Shown one piece after another: positions 1 to 6,550 of a stretch of DNA of 10,607 bases; the stretch's first letter is position 1, and every line of letters begins with the position of its first letter. Position numbers and translations under genes: made by a program. Origin of the DNA: Candidatus Saccharimonadota bacterium (GTDB lineage: Bacteria; Patescibacteriota; Saccharimonadia; Saccharimonadales; UBA4665). The stretch lies in the NCBI GenBank assembly GCA_028289265.1, contig JAQGGU010000023.1, positions 1-10,607 on the forward strand, read 5' to 3'. The notes beneath the pieces are model-generated. The model saw only the letters and a program-made list of their open reading frames with translations. It was not told the origin of the DNA and ran no database searches.

Positions 1-897
1 TTGCGTATCTCTCCGCTTATGGACAACGAGAAAAAAGTTTTTGCTGCAGTTGCCGTCTTTCGTGACATGACACTGGAACGAGCCGAGGAGTCGCAGCGGG
101 CTGAATTTATAAGTACGGCATCTCACGAGATGCGCACGCCGGTGGCAGCCATTGAAGGTTATCTGTCATTGGCACTCAATAACAATGTCAGTACCATCGA
201 TAGCCGGGCCCGCAACTATCTGGAAAAAGCTCACGACAGCACCCAACATCTAGGCAAGCTTTTCCAGGACCTCCTCACCAGCGCCAAGGCTGAAGACGGA
301 CGGCTCACAAGCCACCCAACAGTTATAGAAATGGGCGAGTACCTGCAACGCCTCACTGAAGACCTGAAATTCTCCGCCGTCAAAAAAGGCTTGGCTACCG
401 AGTTCGTCGTCGGTACAAGCAACTTTATTGATGCTAGCAATGAGGGTGGCAAAGTCATCAAGCCGCTGTACTACGTAGTGGCAGACCCGGAGCGGCTGCG
501 CGAGGTAGTCACTAATATCTTCGACAACGCCGTCAAATACACCGATCAAGGCAAAGTGACCATAGGGCTAACCGGCAACAATCAGGTAGTACAGTTTTAT
601 GTCAAAGACACCGGCCCGGGCATCGGCGCGGAAGACCTGCCGCATTTGTTCCAGAAATTTTACCGTGTGGATAATTCAGCCACTCGAACTATTGGTGGTA
701 CTGGACTTGGCCTATTTATCACCCGCAAGATCGTAGAGCTATACCAGGGACGTATTTGGGCAGAGAGCGAGCTCGGTTCGGGCACCACTTTCTTTATCAA
801 CCTGCCTCGACTCAGCACACAGCAGGCTATCCAACTACAAAGTACAGAGGCTGACAAGCAGACACTGCCAACCCTAACCTCACTGGCAAGTACATAA
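1..897 (+). CDS. Sensor histidine kinase, C-terminal part (5' end outside window)
   Basis: This is the transmitter half of a two-component sensor kinase, which autophosphorylates on histidine and passes the phosphate to a response regulator. Numbered from the first codon in the window, residues 13-28 (FAAVAVFRDMT then ERAEE) look like the end of a PAS/PAC sensor domain. HisKA follows, with the phospho-acceptor His42 in ASHEMRTP. The HATPase_c domain shows the N box (NIFDNAVKYT, about 176-185), the G1 box DTGPGIG and the G2 box GGTGLGLFIT. The TTG at base 1 is probably an internal Leu codon rather than a start, because the PAS domain is cut there. No membrane segment is visible; any would lie upstream. 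The gene ends TAA, 64 bp before the response regulator, its likely partner. The kinase call is secure; the signal sensed is unknown. Confidence 0.95.
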   Translation: MRISPLMDNEKKVFAAVAVFRDMTLERAEESQRAEFISTASHEMRTPVAAIEGYLSLALNNNVSTIDSRARNYLEKAHDSTQHLGKLFQDLLTSAKAEDGRLTSHPTVIEMGEYLQRLTEDLKFSAVKKGLATEFVVGTSNFIDASNEGGKVIKPLYYVVADPERLREVVTNIFDNAVKYTDQGKVTIGLTGNNQVVQFYVKDTGPGIGAEDLPHLFQKFYRVDNSATRTIGGTGLGLFITRKIVELYQGRIWAESELGSGTTFFINLPRLSTQQAIQLQSTEADKQTLPTLTSLAST

Positions 898-913
898 ATA
901 TGCAGCAGATTTA

Positions 914-922
914 TGCTACAAT
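914..922 (+). promoter_or_regulatory. Extended -10 promoter box for the response regulator
   Basis: TGC followed by TACAAT forms an extended -10 element in the 64-bp gap after the kinase. No convincing -35 box lies 16-18 bp upstream. Transcription would start near 929 and give a leader of about 33 nt that contains AGGA at 951-954, seven bases before the ATG at 962. The regulator could therefore be transcribed alone as well as with the kinase. This is inferred from sequence only. Confidence 0.4.
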
Positions 923-961
923 AATGAAAACATAAGCGTTACAAGGCAACAGGATTACATA

Positions 962-2821
962 ATGACAAAAATAATGCTTGTCGAAGACGACAATAACCTC
1001 CGTGAGATCTACGAAGCACGACTCAGTGCGGAAGGTTATGAAATCGTGGCAGCACCTAACGGGGAAGCAGCCCTGGCCATCGCTTCTAAAGAACAGCCGG
1101 ACATGATCATTTCTGATGTGATGATGCCTAAGATCAGCGGCTTTGAAATGCTTGATATTCTGCGTAATACCGAGTCGCTTCGCAATGTGAAGGTTATCAT
1201 GCTGACGGCCCTGGGCCAGGCAGAAGATAGCCAGCGAGCCAACGCACTTGGTGCGGACAGATACCTCATAAAATCCCAGGTTACACTGGAAGATATCGTA
1301 CGCACAGCCCACGAACTACTTAATGACACTGAACCCGCCGCAGTTTCCGAAGATGCTGCTGCCAGTGACGAAGTTAGTACCGCGACCCCAGAAGAAAGTA
1401 CCACTCCTACCGAGAGTCCTGTCGCTGTTGCCGTGGCGCCGGCATCTGAACCCGCCGTGGAGCCAACACCCGCCCCAGAAGTAGCCCTTGAACCTATGCC
1501 AGCAGCTCCCGCATCAGTGGTTAATGAACCTGCAACTATAGATGTCACGATGCCTTCCAGCGACATTGCGACTCCTTATGAACTTACACCTGTGGCTGAA
1601 CCTACAGTCATTGATACGCCGACCGAACCCGCACCAGCTCCATTAAACGTTGTCACGCCGGAATCTGCCGCTGAGGTAGACAGTCCTGTATTTACCCAGG
1701 AGCCGGTAGTAGAGCCGGCAGCGCCTTCTGTCATAAGTATTCCAGTATCGGACGGAGTGTCCGAACCGATCGTAACGCCTACAGCCCCAAGTGACGACTC
1801 GCTGCCTGTCGCAGAACCACCTGCCGACTCGTTAACTACTGATAATGCAACATCTGACTACACCGACGACGCTCCAGCTCAAAACGTAATCGCCATGCCT
1901 GACAGTCCATCAGACGATCAGCCTAGCGACGTCAGCACGACTTCTGACACCACTACCGAACCCGTTGACTCCGCATCAGAGAGTTGGACCTCTCCCGAAA
2001 ACTTTAGTACATATCAAGCTCCTGTGACTTTACCTGAGATAAGCGAAGAAGCCCTGGCGGCCGCTTCGCAGCCAGCCGCTAGCGAAGAAGCTACCATGAA
2101 GGCGCAAATAGACAACTTCATTAATGATACCGACACAGTAGCCGAAGCTCCTACCGACGAATCCAGCAGTGATACTCCCACGCCAGAAGTAATACAAGAA
2201 CCTACACAAGAGACTGCCTCGCCCGTAAATGTAGAGATCCCCTCAATCGTACCTACAAGCACAGAGCCACCTGTCAGCGAGACTCCTATCGTTGAGCCAG
2301 CTGCGGAAAACCTTAACTATGTCGAACCAACTGCCGAGACTCTTGATGGCTTCCAAGGGCCGGTTATCTCCGCACCGGAAGGCGTCGCCACTCCCGCCGC
2401 CCAACCAGTTAGTCTTCCAGACTCAGCCGAGCTAACTGCACCTCCTGCTGAGCTTTCAGTGGGCGAAGACACTACCGCAGCAGTTGCAGCCTATGATGAC
2501 CAGCTTGTCGTAGCCGCCGCCGAAAACCTATCCTCCGGCACTGACACCCCAGAAGAGACCGCGCAGCCCGAATCTACTGACACCCCGACGACACCGGCTA
2601 CTAGCACAAGCAGGATGAAGACCCTCGCCCCAATTTCTTCATCTGACAACAAGCCGAACATCCACCAACTCCTCGCACTCGAAGAGGCCAAGGCTTCTGC
2701 GCAGCAAGCAGCACAGAACACCGAGCCAGTAAGACCCAATGTAAACGCCTACAAGCCCAGTACTCCCGACGCGAGCGGTGACAACAAGCCGAACATCGAC
2801 CCCAATAGTATCTCCCTCTAA
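962..2821 (+). CDS. Response regulator: receiver domain with a very long acidic Pro/Thr/Ala/Glu-rich tail
   Basis: Residues 1-121 are a complete CheY-like receiver: acidic pocket Asp9/Asp10, phospho-acceptor Asp52 in SDVMMP, Thr82 in MLTA, and Lys104 in LIKS. It should accept phosphate from the kinase upstream. No DNA-binding or enzymatic output domain follows. Instead, residues from about 122 to 550 are low-complexity Pro, Thr, Ala, Ser, Glu and Asp, surely disordered and strongly acidic: between Arg114 and Arg551 the only basic residue apart from His117 is Lys380. The last 70 residues look less random, with basic residues, a short helical stretch (HQLLALEEAKASAQQAAQ) and two copies of DNKPNI (562-567 and 607-612). 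The start has an SD (AGGA, 7-nt spacing). At 619 aa it is about five times the length of a receiver-only protein. The receiver call is secure; the output mode of the tail is unknown. Confidence 0.95.
   Translation: MTKIMLVEDDNNLREIYEARLSAEGYEIVAAPNGEAALAIASKEQPDMIISDVMMPKISGFEMLDILRNTESLRNVKVIMLTALGQAEDSQRANALGADRYLIKSQVTLEDIVRTAHELLNDTEPAAVSEDAAASDEVSTATPEESTTPTESPVAVAVAPASEPAVEPTPAPEVALEPMPAAPASVVNEPATIDVTMPSSDIATPYELTPVAEPTVIDTPTEPAPAPLNVVTPESAAEVDSPVFTQEPVVEPAAPSVISIPVSDGVSEPIVTPTAPSDDSLPVAEPPADSLTTDNATSDYTDDAPAQNVIAMPDSPSDDQPSDVSTTSDTTTEPVDSASESWTSPENFSTYQAPVTLPEISEEALAAASQPAASEEATMKAQIDNFINDTDTVAEAPTDESSSDTPTPEVIQEPTQETASPVNVEIPSIVPTSTEPPVSETPIVEPAAENLNYVEPTAETLDGFQGPVISAPEGVATPAAQPVSLPDSAELTAPPAELSVGEDTTAAVAAYDDQLVVAAAENLSSGTDTPEETAQPESTDTPTTPATSTSRMKTLAPISSSDNKPNIHQLLALEEAKASAQQAAQNTEPVRPNVNAYKPSTPDASGDNKPNIDPNSISL
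2645..2797 (+). repeat. Direct repeat encoding DNKPNI twice near the regulator C-terminus
   Basis: The 18-base string GACAACAAGCCGAACATC occurs at 2645-2662 and again, identical, at 2780-2797, both in frame. It encodes DNKPNI at residues 562-567 and 607-612. The flanks differ (SSSDNKPNIHQ against ASGDNKPNIDP). Exact identity at the nucleotide level, including third positions, suggests either a recent internal duplication or strong constraint on a short binding motif. Confidence 0.8.
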
Positions 2822-2874
2822 GCCCTGAGATGAATACTAAAAGCTTTTTATGCTGTTAGCTTCGGGCTCTAACC

Positions 2875-2882
2875 TGTAAGCT
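2875..2882 (+). promoter_or_regulatory. -10 box (TGTAAGCT) giving a probably leaderless start for the pseudouridine synthase
   Basis: TAAGCT at 2877-2882, directly preceded by TG, ends seven bases before the ATG at 2890. Initiation 7-8 bases after a -10 box would place the first transcribed base at or next to the start codon. There is no good -35 hexamer at 16-18 bp. The same TAAGCT box stands six bases before two other starts in this window, at 6551 and 10317, which is the main reason to believe it. Confidence 0.5.
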
Positions 2883-2889
2883 AGTAGGT

Positions 2890-3558
2890 ATGAGACTCAA
2901 CAAATACATCGCCCTTTCTACTGGTATAAGCCGCCGCGCAGCCGACGAAGCCGTTACCCAGAATAGGGTGCTTATAAACGGTATACGGCCGTCGATGGGC
3001 CAGCAGGTAAGCGACACGGACACCGTGACGCTTGATAACAGCGTCATAACGCCAGGCGTCGATACCATGACCATCATGCTCAATAAACCTTCGGGTTACG
3101 TCAGTAGCCGAGAGGGGCAGGGCAGCCGTACGGTCTATGATTTGCTACCAGCCGAACTGCACACGTTAAAAACCGTCGGACGCCTCGACAAGGACTCCAG
3201 TGGGCTTCTGCTGCTCACCTCGGACGGCACGCTGGCACACGAACTGACGCACCCCAGCTTTCAGAAGGTAAAGGCATACGAAGTAACCCTCGACAAGCCC
3301 TTGCAGCCACTCCACCGCCAAATGATCAGTGATCATGGCATTACTCTCGAAGATGGCGTCAGCAAATTAGAACTGGAACGCTTACACGACGGGGATGAAT
3401 GCAAATGGATCGTGCGCATGCACGAAGGCCGTAACCGCCAGATCCGTCGCACATTTGAGAGCCTTGGCTACAATCTACCCAGACTTCACCGCACACATTT
3501 TGGCAAATATATGTTGGGCGGCCTTAAGCTTGGTAGTTATACGCAGATAAAAAGGTAA
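2890..3558 (+). CDS. RsuA/RluB/RluE/RluF-family rRNA pseudouridine synthase
   Basis: This enzyme isomerises specific uridines in ribosomal RNA to pseudouridine. Residues 1-48 form an S4 RNA-binding domain (MRLNKYIALSTGISRRAADEA, then the RVLING turn). The catalytic domain starts at MLNKPSGYVSS (63-73). The catalytic aspartate is Asp100 in GRLDKDSSGLLLLT, the form typical of the RsuA/RluB branch. The late conserved block EGRNRQIRR lies near residue 180, and the fold closes with a C-terminal LxxG segment. At 222 aa it is a normal short member, without the long basic C-terminal extension seen in E. coli RluB. It is monocistronic, has its own -10 box, and converges with the next gene at an 18-bp gap. 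I cannot separate a 16S (RsuA) from a 23S (RluB-type) target by eye, so no symbol is given. Confidence 0.93.
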   Translation: MRLNKYIALSTGISRRAADEAVTQNRVLINGIRPSMGQQVSDTDTVTLDNSVITPGVDTMTIMLNKPSGYVSSREGQGSRTVYDLLPAELHTLKTVGRLDKDSSGLLLLTSDGTLAHELTHPSFQKVKAYEVTLDKPLQPLHRQMISDHGITLEDGVSKLELERLHDGDECKWIVRMHEGRNRQIRRTFESLGYNLPRLHRTHFGKYMLGGLKLGSYTQIKR

Positions 3559-3576
3559 AGAAAAGACTTACAAGAC

Positions 3577-3882
3577 TTATCGTGCGCCACCAAATAGTTC
3601 GCGCATAACATTTTCGGCTTCCACGCCTGCCTGAAAGGCTATGTTATTAGCTCCATTAAGTGCTTTGTCGCCGAGATACGACAGGCTATAAGCGCGCCAT
3701 TGTTCGTCTAGAGCTTCTCGCGCTTCTACCTGGGCCGTCGTTTCAATCGTGAATGATGCTATTCCAGCAAGCCGTTGCGCCTGTTGCTCTGGCGTCAGCT
3801 GCCGGAACTCTAAAGGCACGTCCGCTTGGTCAAACCAAGGGTTAAGAGGGGTATAATTTTGGAATTGTACGCTTTCGGCCAT
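3577..3882 (-). CDS. Hypothetical protein, 101 aa
   Basis: I do not recognise this family. The protein is soluble, has no signal peptide or membrane segment, and is probably largely helical after residue 25 (LEFRQLTPEQQAQRLAGIASF, then TTAQVEAREALDEQWRAYSL). The N-terminus is rich in aromatic residues and Asn/Pro. It ends MRELFGGAR. The ATG has a clear SD, GGAG with a 7-nt spacer, which supports this start. Its upstream minus-strand neighbour ends 86 bp before it, and a GTGAC-N4-GTCAC palindrome plus a TTGACA box lie in that gap, so it may have its own regulated promoter. It converges on the pseudouridine synthase. Coding status is well supported by the SD, composition and lack of a competing gene; the function is unknown. 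Confidence 0.75.
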   Translation of the reverse strand: MAESVQFQNYTPLNPWFDQADVPLEFRQLTPEQQAQRLAGIASFTIETTAQVEAREALDEQWRAYSLSYLGDKALNGANNIAFQAGVEAENVMRELFGGAR

Positions 3883-3906
3883 ACGTAATCTCCAATTACT
3901 TCACTT

Positions 3907-3938
3907 ATTATGATCCCCTCATCGTACGTAGTTGTCAA
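3907..3938 (-). promoter_or_regulatory. Possible promoter of the 101-aa gene (TTGACA ... CATAAT, wide spacing)
   Basis: On the minus strand a perfect TTGACA (3938-3933) is followed by CATAAT (3912-3907). The spacer is 20 bp, wider than the usual 16-18, so the pair would be weak or need help from an activator. The palindrome at 3947-3960 sits just upstream of the -35 box, where an activator could bind. Inference only. Confidence 0.3.
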
Positions 3939-3946
3939 GTAATTAT

Positions 3947-3960
3947 GTGACGTAAGTCAC
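3947..3960. promoter_or_regulatory. Palindrome GTGACGTAAGTCAC, operator-like
   Basis: Two perfect 5-bp arms (GTGAC / GTCAC) flank a 4-bp centre. The site lies 9 bp upstream of a TTGACA box serving the 101-aa minus-strand gene and just after the stop codon of the 224-aa gene. Size and position suit a dimeric transcription factor site. The arms are too short for a terminator, and no T-run follows on either strand. Confidence 0.35.
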
Positions 3961-3968
3961 AAACTCCA

Positions 3969-4643
3969 TTAACTAGCAAAGTTCGGGCGTGAAGGATGGT
4001 TTCTGCGGCCTACTTTACGAAGTTGTATAGCGCTCCTGATGATCAGGAATTCGCTAGGCACTTCAGGCACATAGTCATGCTCGCGGCGTCGGCGTTCTCG
4101 CCGTGCCGCATTGGGGGGTTGCGTCATAAGCACCACGCCTGCATCGTCGTAGTCAGCATGGATATCGTCAACCACCCCTTCAAGACTTCGCCGTCTTGAG
4201 TCAACGATTCGCGAAGCATGCTTCATGATGCGCTGCAGAGTACTGCCTTCGCTAGGCCGAACGTCTTTTACCGCGGAAGGGCATATATCAAAAACGTAGG
4301 CATTAAGATGATTAGGAGGCAAGGCAGTATATCCGAGAGCGGCTTGCGGCGTGTTATACATTCTGGGACCCACGCCCTTACCTTGCAGGTCAATACTCCG
4401 GAATTTCTGCGGTACTTCATCGAGCTCCAAAATAGGATCGACAACACGGCCTTGGTCAAAGCCTCCTTCTCGAGCAAACGGAGCCCCGAAACCGAGCAAG
4501 GTTACTTGACTATGATGCGCACCGTTTTGGGCGACTTGTAGGAAGTTACCCAATAAGGCATCTTCTTCTACATAACGAAGTGTGGTTGGATCAAAGTCAT
4601 TATCAAACCTTACTGCTTGTAAGACATTCATTGGATTCGGCAT
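3969..4643 (-). CDS. Hypothetical protein, 224 aa
   Basis: I do not recognise this protein. It is soluble and has no signal peptide or membrane helix. Residues 1-120 are mixed (for example QVTLLGFGAPFAREGGFDQGRV and later NHLNAYVFDICPSAV). Around residues 176-186 there is a strongly basic run, NAARRERRRREHDYVP, and the C-terminus is also basic (RKVGRRNHPSRPNFAS), suggesting contact with nucleic acid or another acidic partner. The start is well fixed: AAAGGAG lies 6 nt before the ATG and a textbook promoter (TTGACA, 17 bp, TAGAAT) lies about 70 bp upstream. It is divergent from der, with overlapping -35 boxes. Alternative plus-strand ORFs inside it have no promoter or SD and are taken as shadows. 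Function unknown. Confidence 0.8.
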   Translation of the reverse strand: MPNPMNVLQAVRFDNDFDPTTLRYVEEDALLGNFLQVAQNGAHHSQVTLLGFGAPFAREGGFDQGRVVDPILELDEVPQKFRSIDLQGKGVGPRMYNTPQAALGYTALPPNHLNAYVFDICPSAVKDVRPSEGSTLQRIMKHASRIVDSRRRSLEGVVDDIHADYDDAGVVLMTQPPNAARRERRRREHDYVPEVPSEFLIIRSAIQLRKVGRRNHPSRPNFAS

Positions 4644-4712
4644 AGTTATCTCCTTTAGACACGCCTTACGTTAATTAAAATGATAAAAACACCAGGTGGC
4701 GTAACTCGTTAG

Positions 4713-4741
4713 ATTCTAAAATTATTAAGTTCGTTTGTCAA
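4713..4741 (-). promoter_or_regulatory. Promoter of the 224-aa hypothetical gene
   Basis: On the minus strand TTGACA (4741-4736), a spacer of exactly 17 bp and TAGAAT (4718-4713) make a near-consensus sigma-70 type promoter. Transcription would begin near 4706 and leave a leader of about 63 nt with a strong AAAGGAG site. The -35 box overlaps the -35 box of der on the other strand. Confidence 0.75.
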
Positions 4742-4763
4742 TAGTTGTCACCTCTGTTATAAT
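4735..4763 (+). promoter_or_regulatory. Promoter of der
   Basis: TTGTCA (4735-4740), a 17-bp spacer and a perfect TATAAT (4758-4763). The -10 box ends nine bases before the ATG at 4773, so the mRNA would have a leader of only 0-3 nt and no room for an SD. A second TTGTCA at 4745-4750 repeats the -35 hexamer one helical turn (10 bp) downstream. Confidence 0.75.
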
Positions 4764-4772
4764 AAATACTAT

Positions 4773-6173
4773 ATGAGTAAAAAACTACCGATCGTCGCAA
4801 TCGTAGGCCGGGCTAACGTTGGAAAATCCAGCTTGTTCAATGCGATCCTGGAACGTAAAGAGGCTATAGTCGCCCGCGAGGCAGGTACTACCCGCGACAG
4901 CATCATGGCAAAAGCAGAGTATGGAGAGAACCAGTTTTGGCTCGTCGACACCGCCGGTATCAAAGACCCTGAAGACGACTTCGAATTTACTATTCAGGAA
5001 CAAATCATCCAGGCTGCTGACAGCGCCGACGTGATATGGGTTGTTGTCGAGTCCGATGTGCCAGTCACCGAAGAGGATCGCCGCGTCGCGAAGATGGCAC
5101 TTAAGAGCCGCAAACCCGTCTTCTTAGTCGTAAATAAGATAGATAAGGCTAAAGGACAGGACCTGACACAGTTCCTTAAGTTGGGTGTCAAAGATATCTT
5201 CCACACCAGCACCACGCAGGGCCGCGGCATCGACCAGCGTCTCACCAAGCTTGTAGAGGTCATCCCGCAAGTCACCGAATTGGAAGACGACAACCGCTTG
5301 CATATCGCGCTGCTCGGCCGTCCGAACGTAGGCAAATCCAGCTTGTTCAACTCTCTAGCCAAGAAGCAGCAGGCCATCGTCGCCGATAAAGCAGGTACGA
5401 CCCGCGACGTCAACCGCGCCATCGTCAAATACCACGAACGCGAAATGGAAATCATGGACACTGCCGGTATTCGCCGTTCAGGCAAGATAGAAGTCGGTAT
5501 CGAGAAATTCAGCGTTGTGCGCGCTCTGGCTGCTATCGAACAGTCAGATGTCTGCTTGCTACTCATGGATGCTAATGAGCTGAACACCGCCCTCGATCAG
5601 AAGATCGCTGGAATGGTCAAAGAAGCGGGCAAGGGGCTTATACTCGTCGTCAGCAAATGGGACACCATCAAGAACGAAGAAGGGGAGACTGATCCGTTCG
5701 CGCGCGACCGTATCGCCGCAGAGATCGCCCAGACGTATGATTTCGTGCCGTGGGCTCCACTTATATTCACCAGTGCTGTCACCGGCCAGAATGTTACCAA
5801 GATTTTTGAACTGGTCACCGAGATAGTCGAAGAGCGCAAAAAGCGCATCCCTACCGTACAGCTCAATAAATTCCTCCGTGAAATGATAGACAAACACCCG
5901 CCGGCCGGTCTCAAGAACCGCCAACCAAAGCTTAACTACATGGTGCAGGAAACAGACAACCCGACACCAGCTTTCAAGATATTCAGTTCGCACACGCAGT
6001 ATATCCACTGGAGCTACCGCCGGTACCTGGAGCGTGGTATGCGCGAGCGTTGGAGCTTCACCGGCACGCCAGTACAGATATGGTTCATCGAAAAGCACGA
6101 GACACACCGCCACGGAAACAGTCCTACACTGGCACCGCGCAAGCACAACTCACGTGCTGGCCTCAAGAAATAA
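4773..6173 (+). CDS. der: Ribosome-assembly GTPase Der (EngA), tandem G domains
   Basis: Der binds GTP and helps mature the 50S ribosomal subunit. G domain 1 has the P-loop at 12-19 (GRANVGKS, where Ala replaces the usual Pro), then GTTRDS, DTAGI and NKID. G domain 2 has its P-loop GRPNVGKS at 182-189, then GTTRD, DTAGIRR and SKWD, where Ser replaces the usual Asn of NKWD. The C-terminal KH-like domain includes KLNYMVQ and HWSYRRYLERGMRERWSFTGTPVQI. A short basic tail follows (THRHGNSPTLAPRKHNSRAGLKK). At 466 aa it matches the family's usual 440-500. The two G domains still share identical DNA (AAATCCAGCTTGTTCAA at both P-loops), reflecting the ancient internal duplication. The start is fixed by the promoter and by the protein beginning five residues before the first beta strand. 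Transcribed alone. Confidence 0.98.
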   Translation: MSKKLPIVAIVGRANVGKSSLFNAILERKEAIVAREAGTTRDSIMAKAEYGENQFWLVDTAGIKDPEDDFEFTIQEQIIQAADSADVIWVVVESDVPVTEEDRRVAKMALKSRKPVFLVVNKIDKAKGQDLTQFLKLGVKDIFHTSTTQGRGIDQRLTKLVEVIPQVTELEDDNRLHIALLGRPNVGKSSLFNSLAKKQQAIVADKAGTTRDVNRAIVKYHEREMEIMDTAGIRRSGKIEVGIEKFSVVRALAAIEQSDVCLLLMDANELNTALDQKIAGMVKEAGKGLILVVSKWDTIKNEEGETDPFARDRIAAEIAQTYDFVPWAPLIFTSAVTGQNVTKIFELVTEIVEERKKRIPTVQLNKFLREMIDKHPPAGLKNRQPKLNYMVQETDNPTPAFKIFSSHTQYIHWSYRRYLERGMRERWSFTGTPVQIWFIEKHETHRHGNSPTLAPRKHNSRAGLKK

Positions 6174-6175
6174 AG

Positions 6176-6215
6176 CCCTAAGACATGATGTTATTCCCCT
6201 GGCATGTCTTGAGGG
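6176..6215. other. Stem-loop at the 3' end of der
   Basis: CCCTAAGACATG (6176-6187) pairs with CATGTCTTGAGGG (6203-6215), with one bulge and a 15-nt loop. It starts three bases after the der stop codon, so it could protect or end the der mRNA. No T-run follows on the plus strand, so it is not a classical intrinsic terminator. The right arm overlaps the 3' end of the doubtful minus-strand ORF at 6191. Confidence 0.4.
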
Positions 6216-6475
6216 TTCACGGGAATACCCTGAATAGTCCGGTACAGGGGGAGTCTGCCTAAGGTTTGCTGTAGTCGAAGGCTCTGCAGATAGACTTCAG
6301 CAACGACAGTATGCTGGTTATTCTGGCTGTCCCTGATATCGACTGTTTGCTGCCTTGGGTACCGTTCACGTACATCATCCTGAACCGCGGCAATCTCCAC
6401 GTACTCTGGCCGCCGCGTATCGTCCCAGAAGAGCCGCTGCTGCGTATAGCCTGGCCCGATGCTGGGGCATAACAA
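6191..6475 (-). CDS. Doubtful small hypothetical protein, up to 94 aa
   Basis: This open frame is the only candidate gene in the 377 bp between der and pth. The predicted protein has a credible composition (VEIAAVQDDVRERYPRQQTVDIRDSQ, later LYRTIQGIPVNPQDMPGE), without membrane or signal segments. The start is poor: the only upstream options are TTG at 6475, with GGAAG directly abutting it, and an internal GTG at 6400, which would give 69 aa. No ATG is in frame and I see no good promoter. The ATG at 6470 is in another frame. It may be a real small gene, a decayed one or chance. I recognise no homology. Confidence 0.4.
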   Translation of the reverse strand: MLCPSIGPGYTQQRLFWDDTRRPEYVEIAAVQDDVRERYPRQQTVDIRDSQNNQHTVVAEVYLQSLRLQQTLGRLPLYRTIQGIPVNPQDMPGE

Positions 6476-6516
6476 CTTCCGTGCCCACGATGCGGTACTT
6501 TTTCACACTGAGTATT

Positions 6517-6544
6517 TTTGCAAACCTGCTTTTATTGCTAAGCT
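6517..6544 (+). promoter_or_regulatory. Promoter of pth
   Basis: TTTGCA (6517-6522), a 16-bp spacer and TAAGCT (6539-6544), with TGC directly before the -10 box making it an extended -10. The box ends six bases before the ATG at 6551, so transcription should start at or next to the start codon and the mRNA should be leaderless. There is no SD-like sequence. Confidence 0.6.
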
Positions 6545-6550
6545 AGTCAC

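Noticed and set aside
1036..1566. Minus-strand 176-codon ORF inside the response regulator (Ser/Gly/Ala-rich).
   Set aside because: It is a shadow of the low-complexity tail in the opposite frame, with no start signals of its own.
2821..2868. AGCCC ... GGGCT pairing plus AAAAGCTTTT after the response regulator as a terminator.
   Set aside because: The stem is 5 bp with a loop of nearly 40 nt, and the T-run lies inside the loop, not after the stem. It is too weak to call.
3996..4541. Two plus-strand ORFs (67 and 107 codons) opposite the 224-aa gene.
   Set aside because: Neither has a promoter or SD, and the minus-strand gene has both with a longer, better-composed protein.
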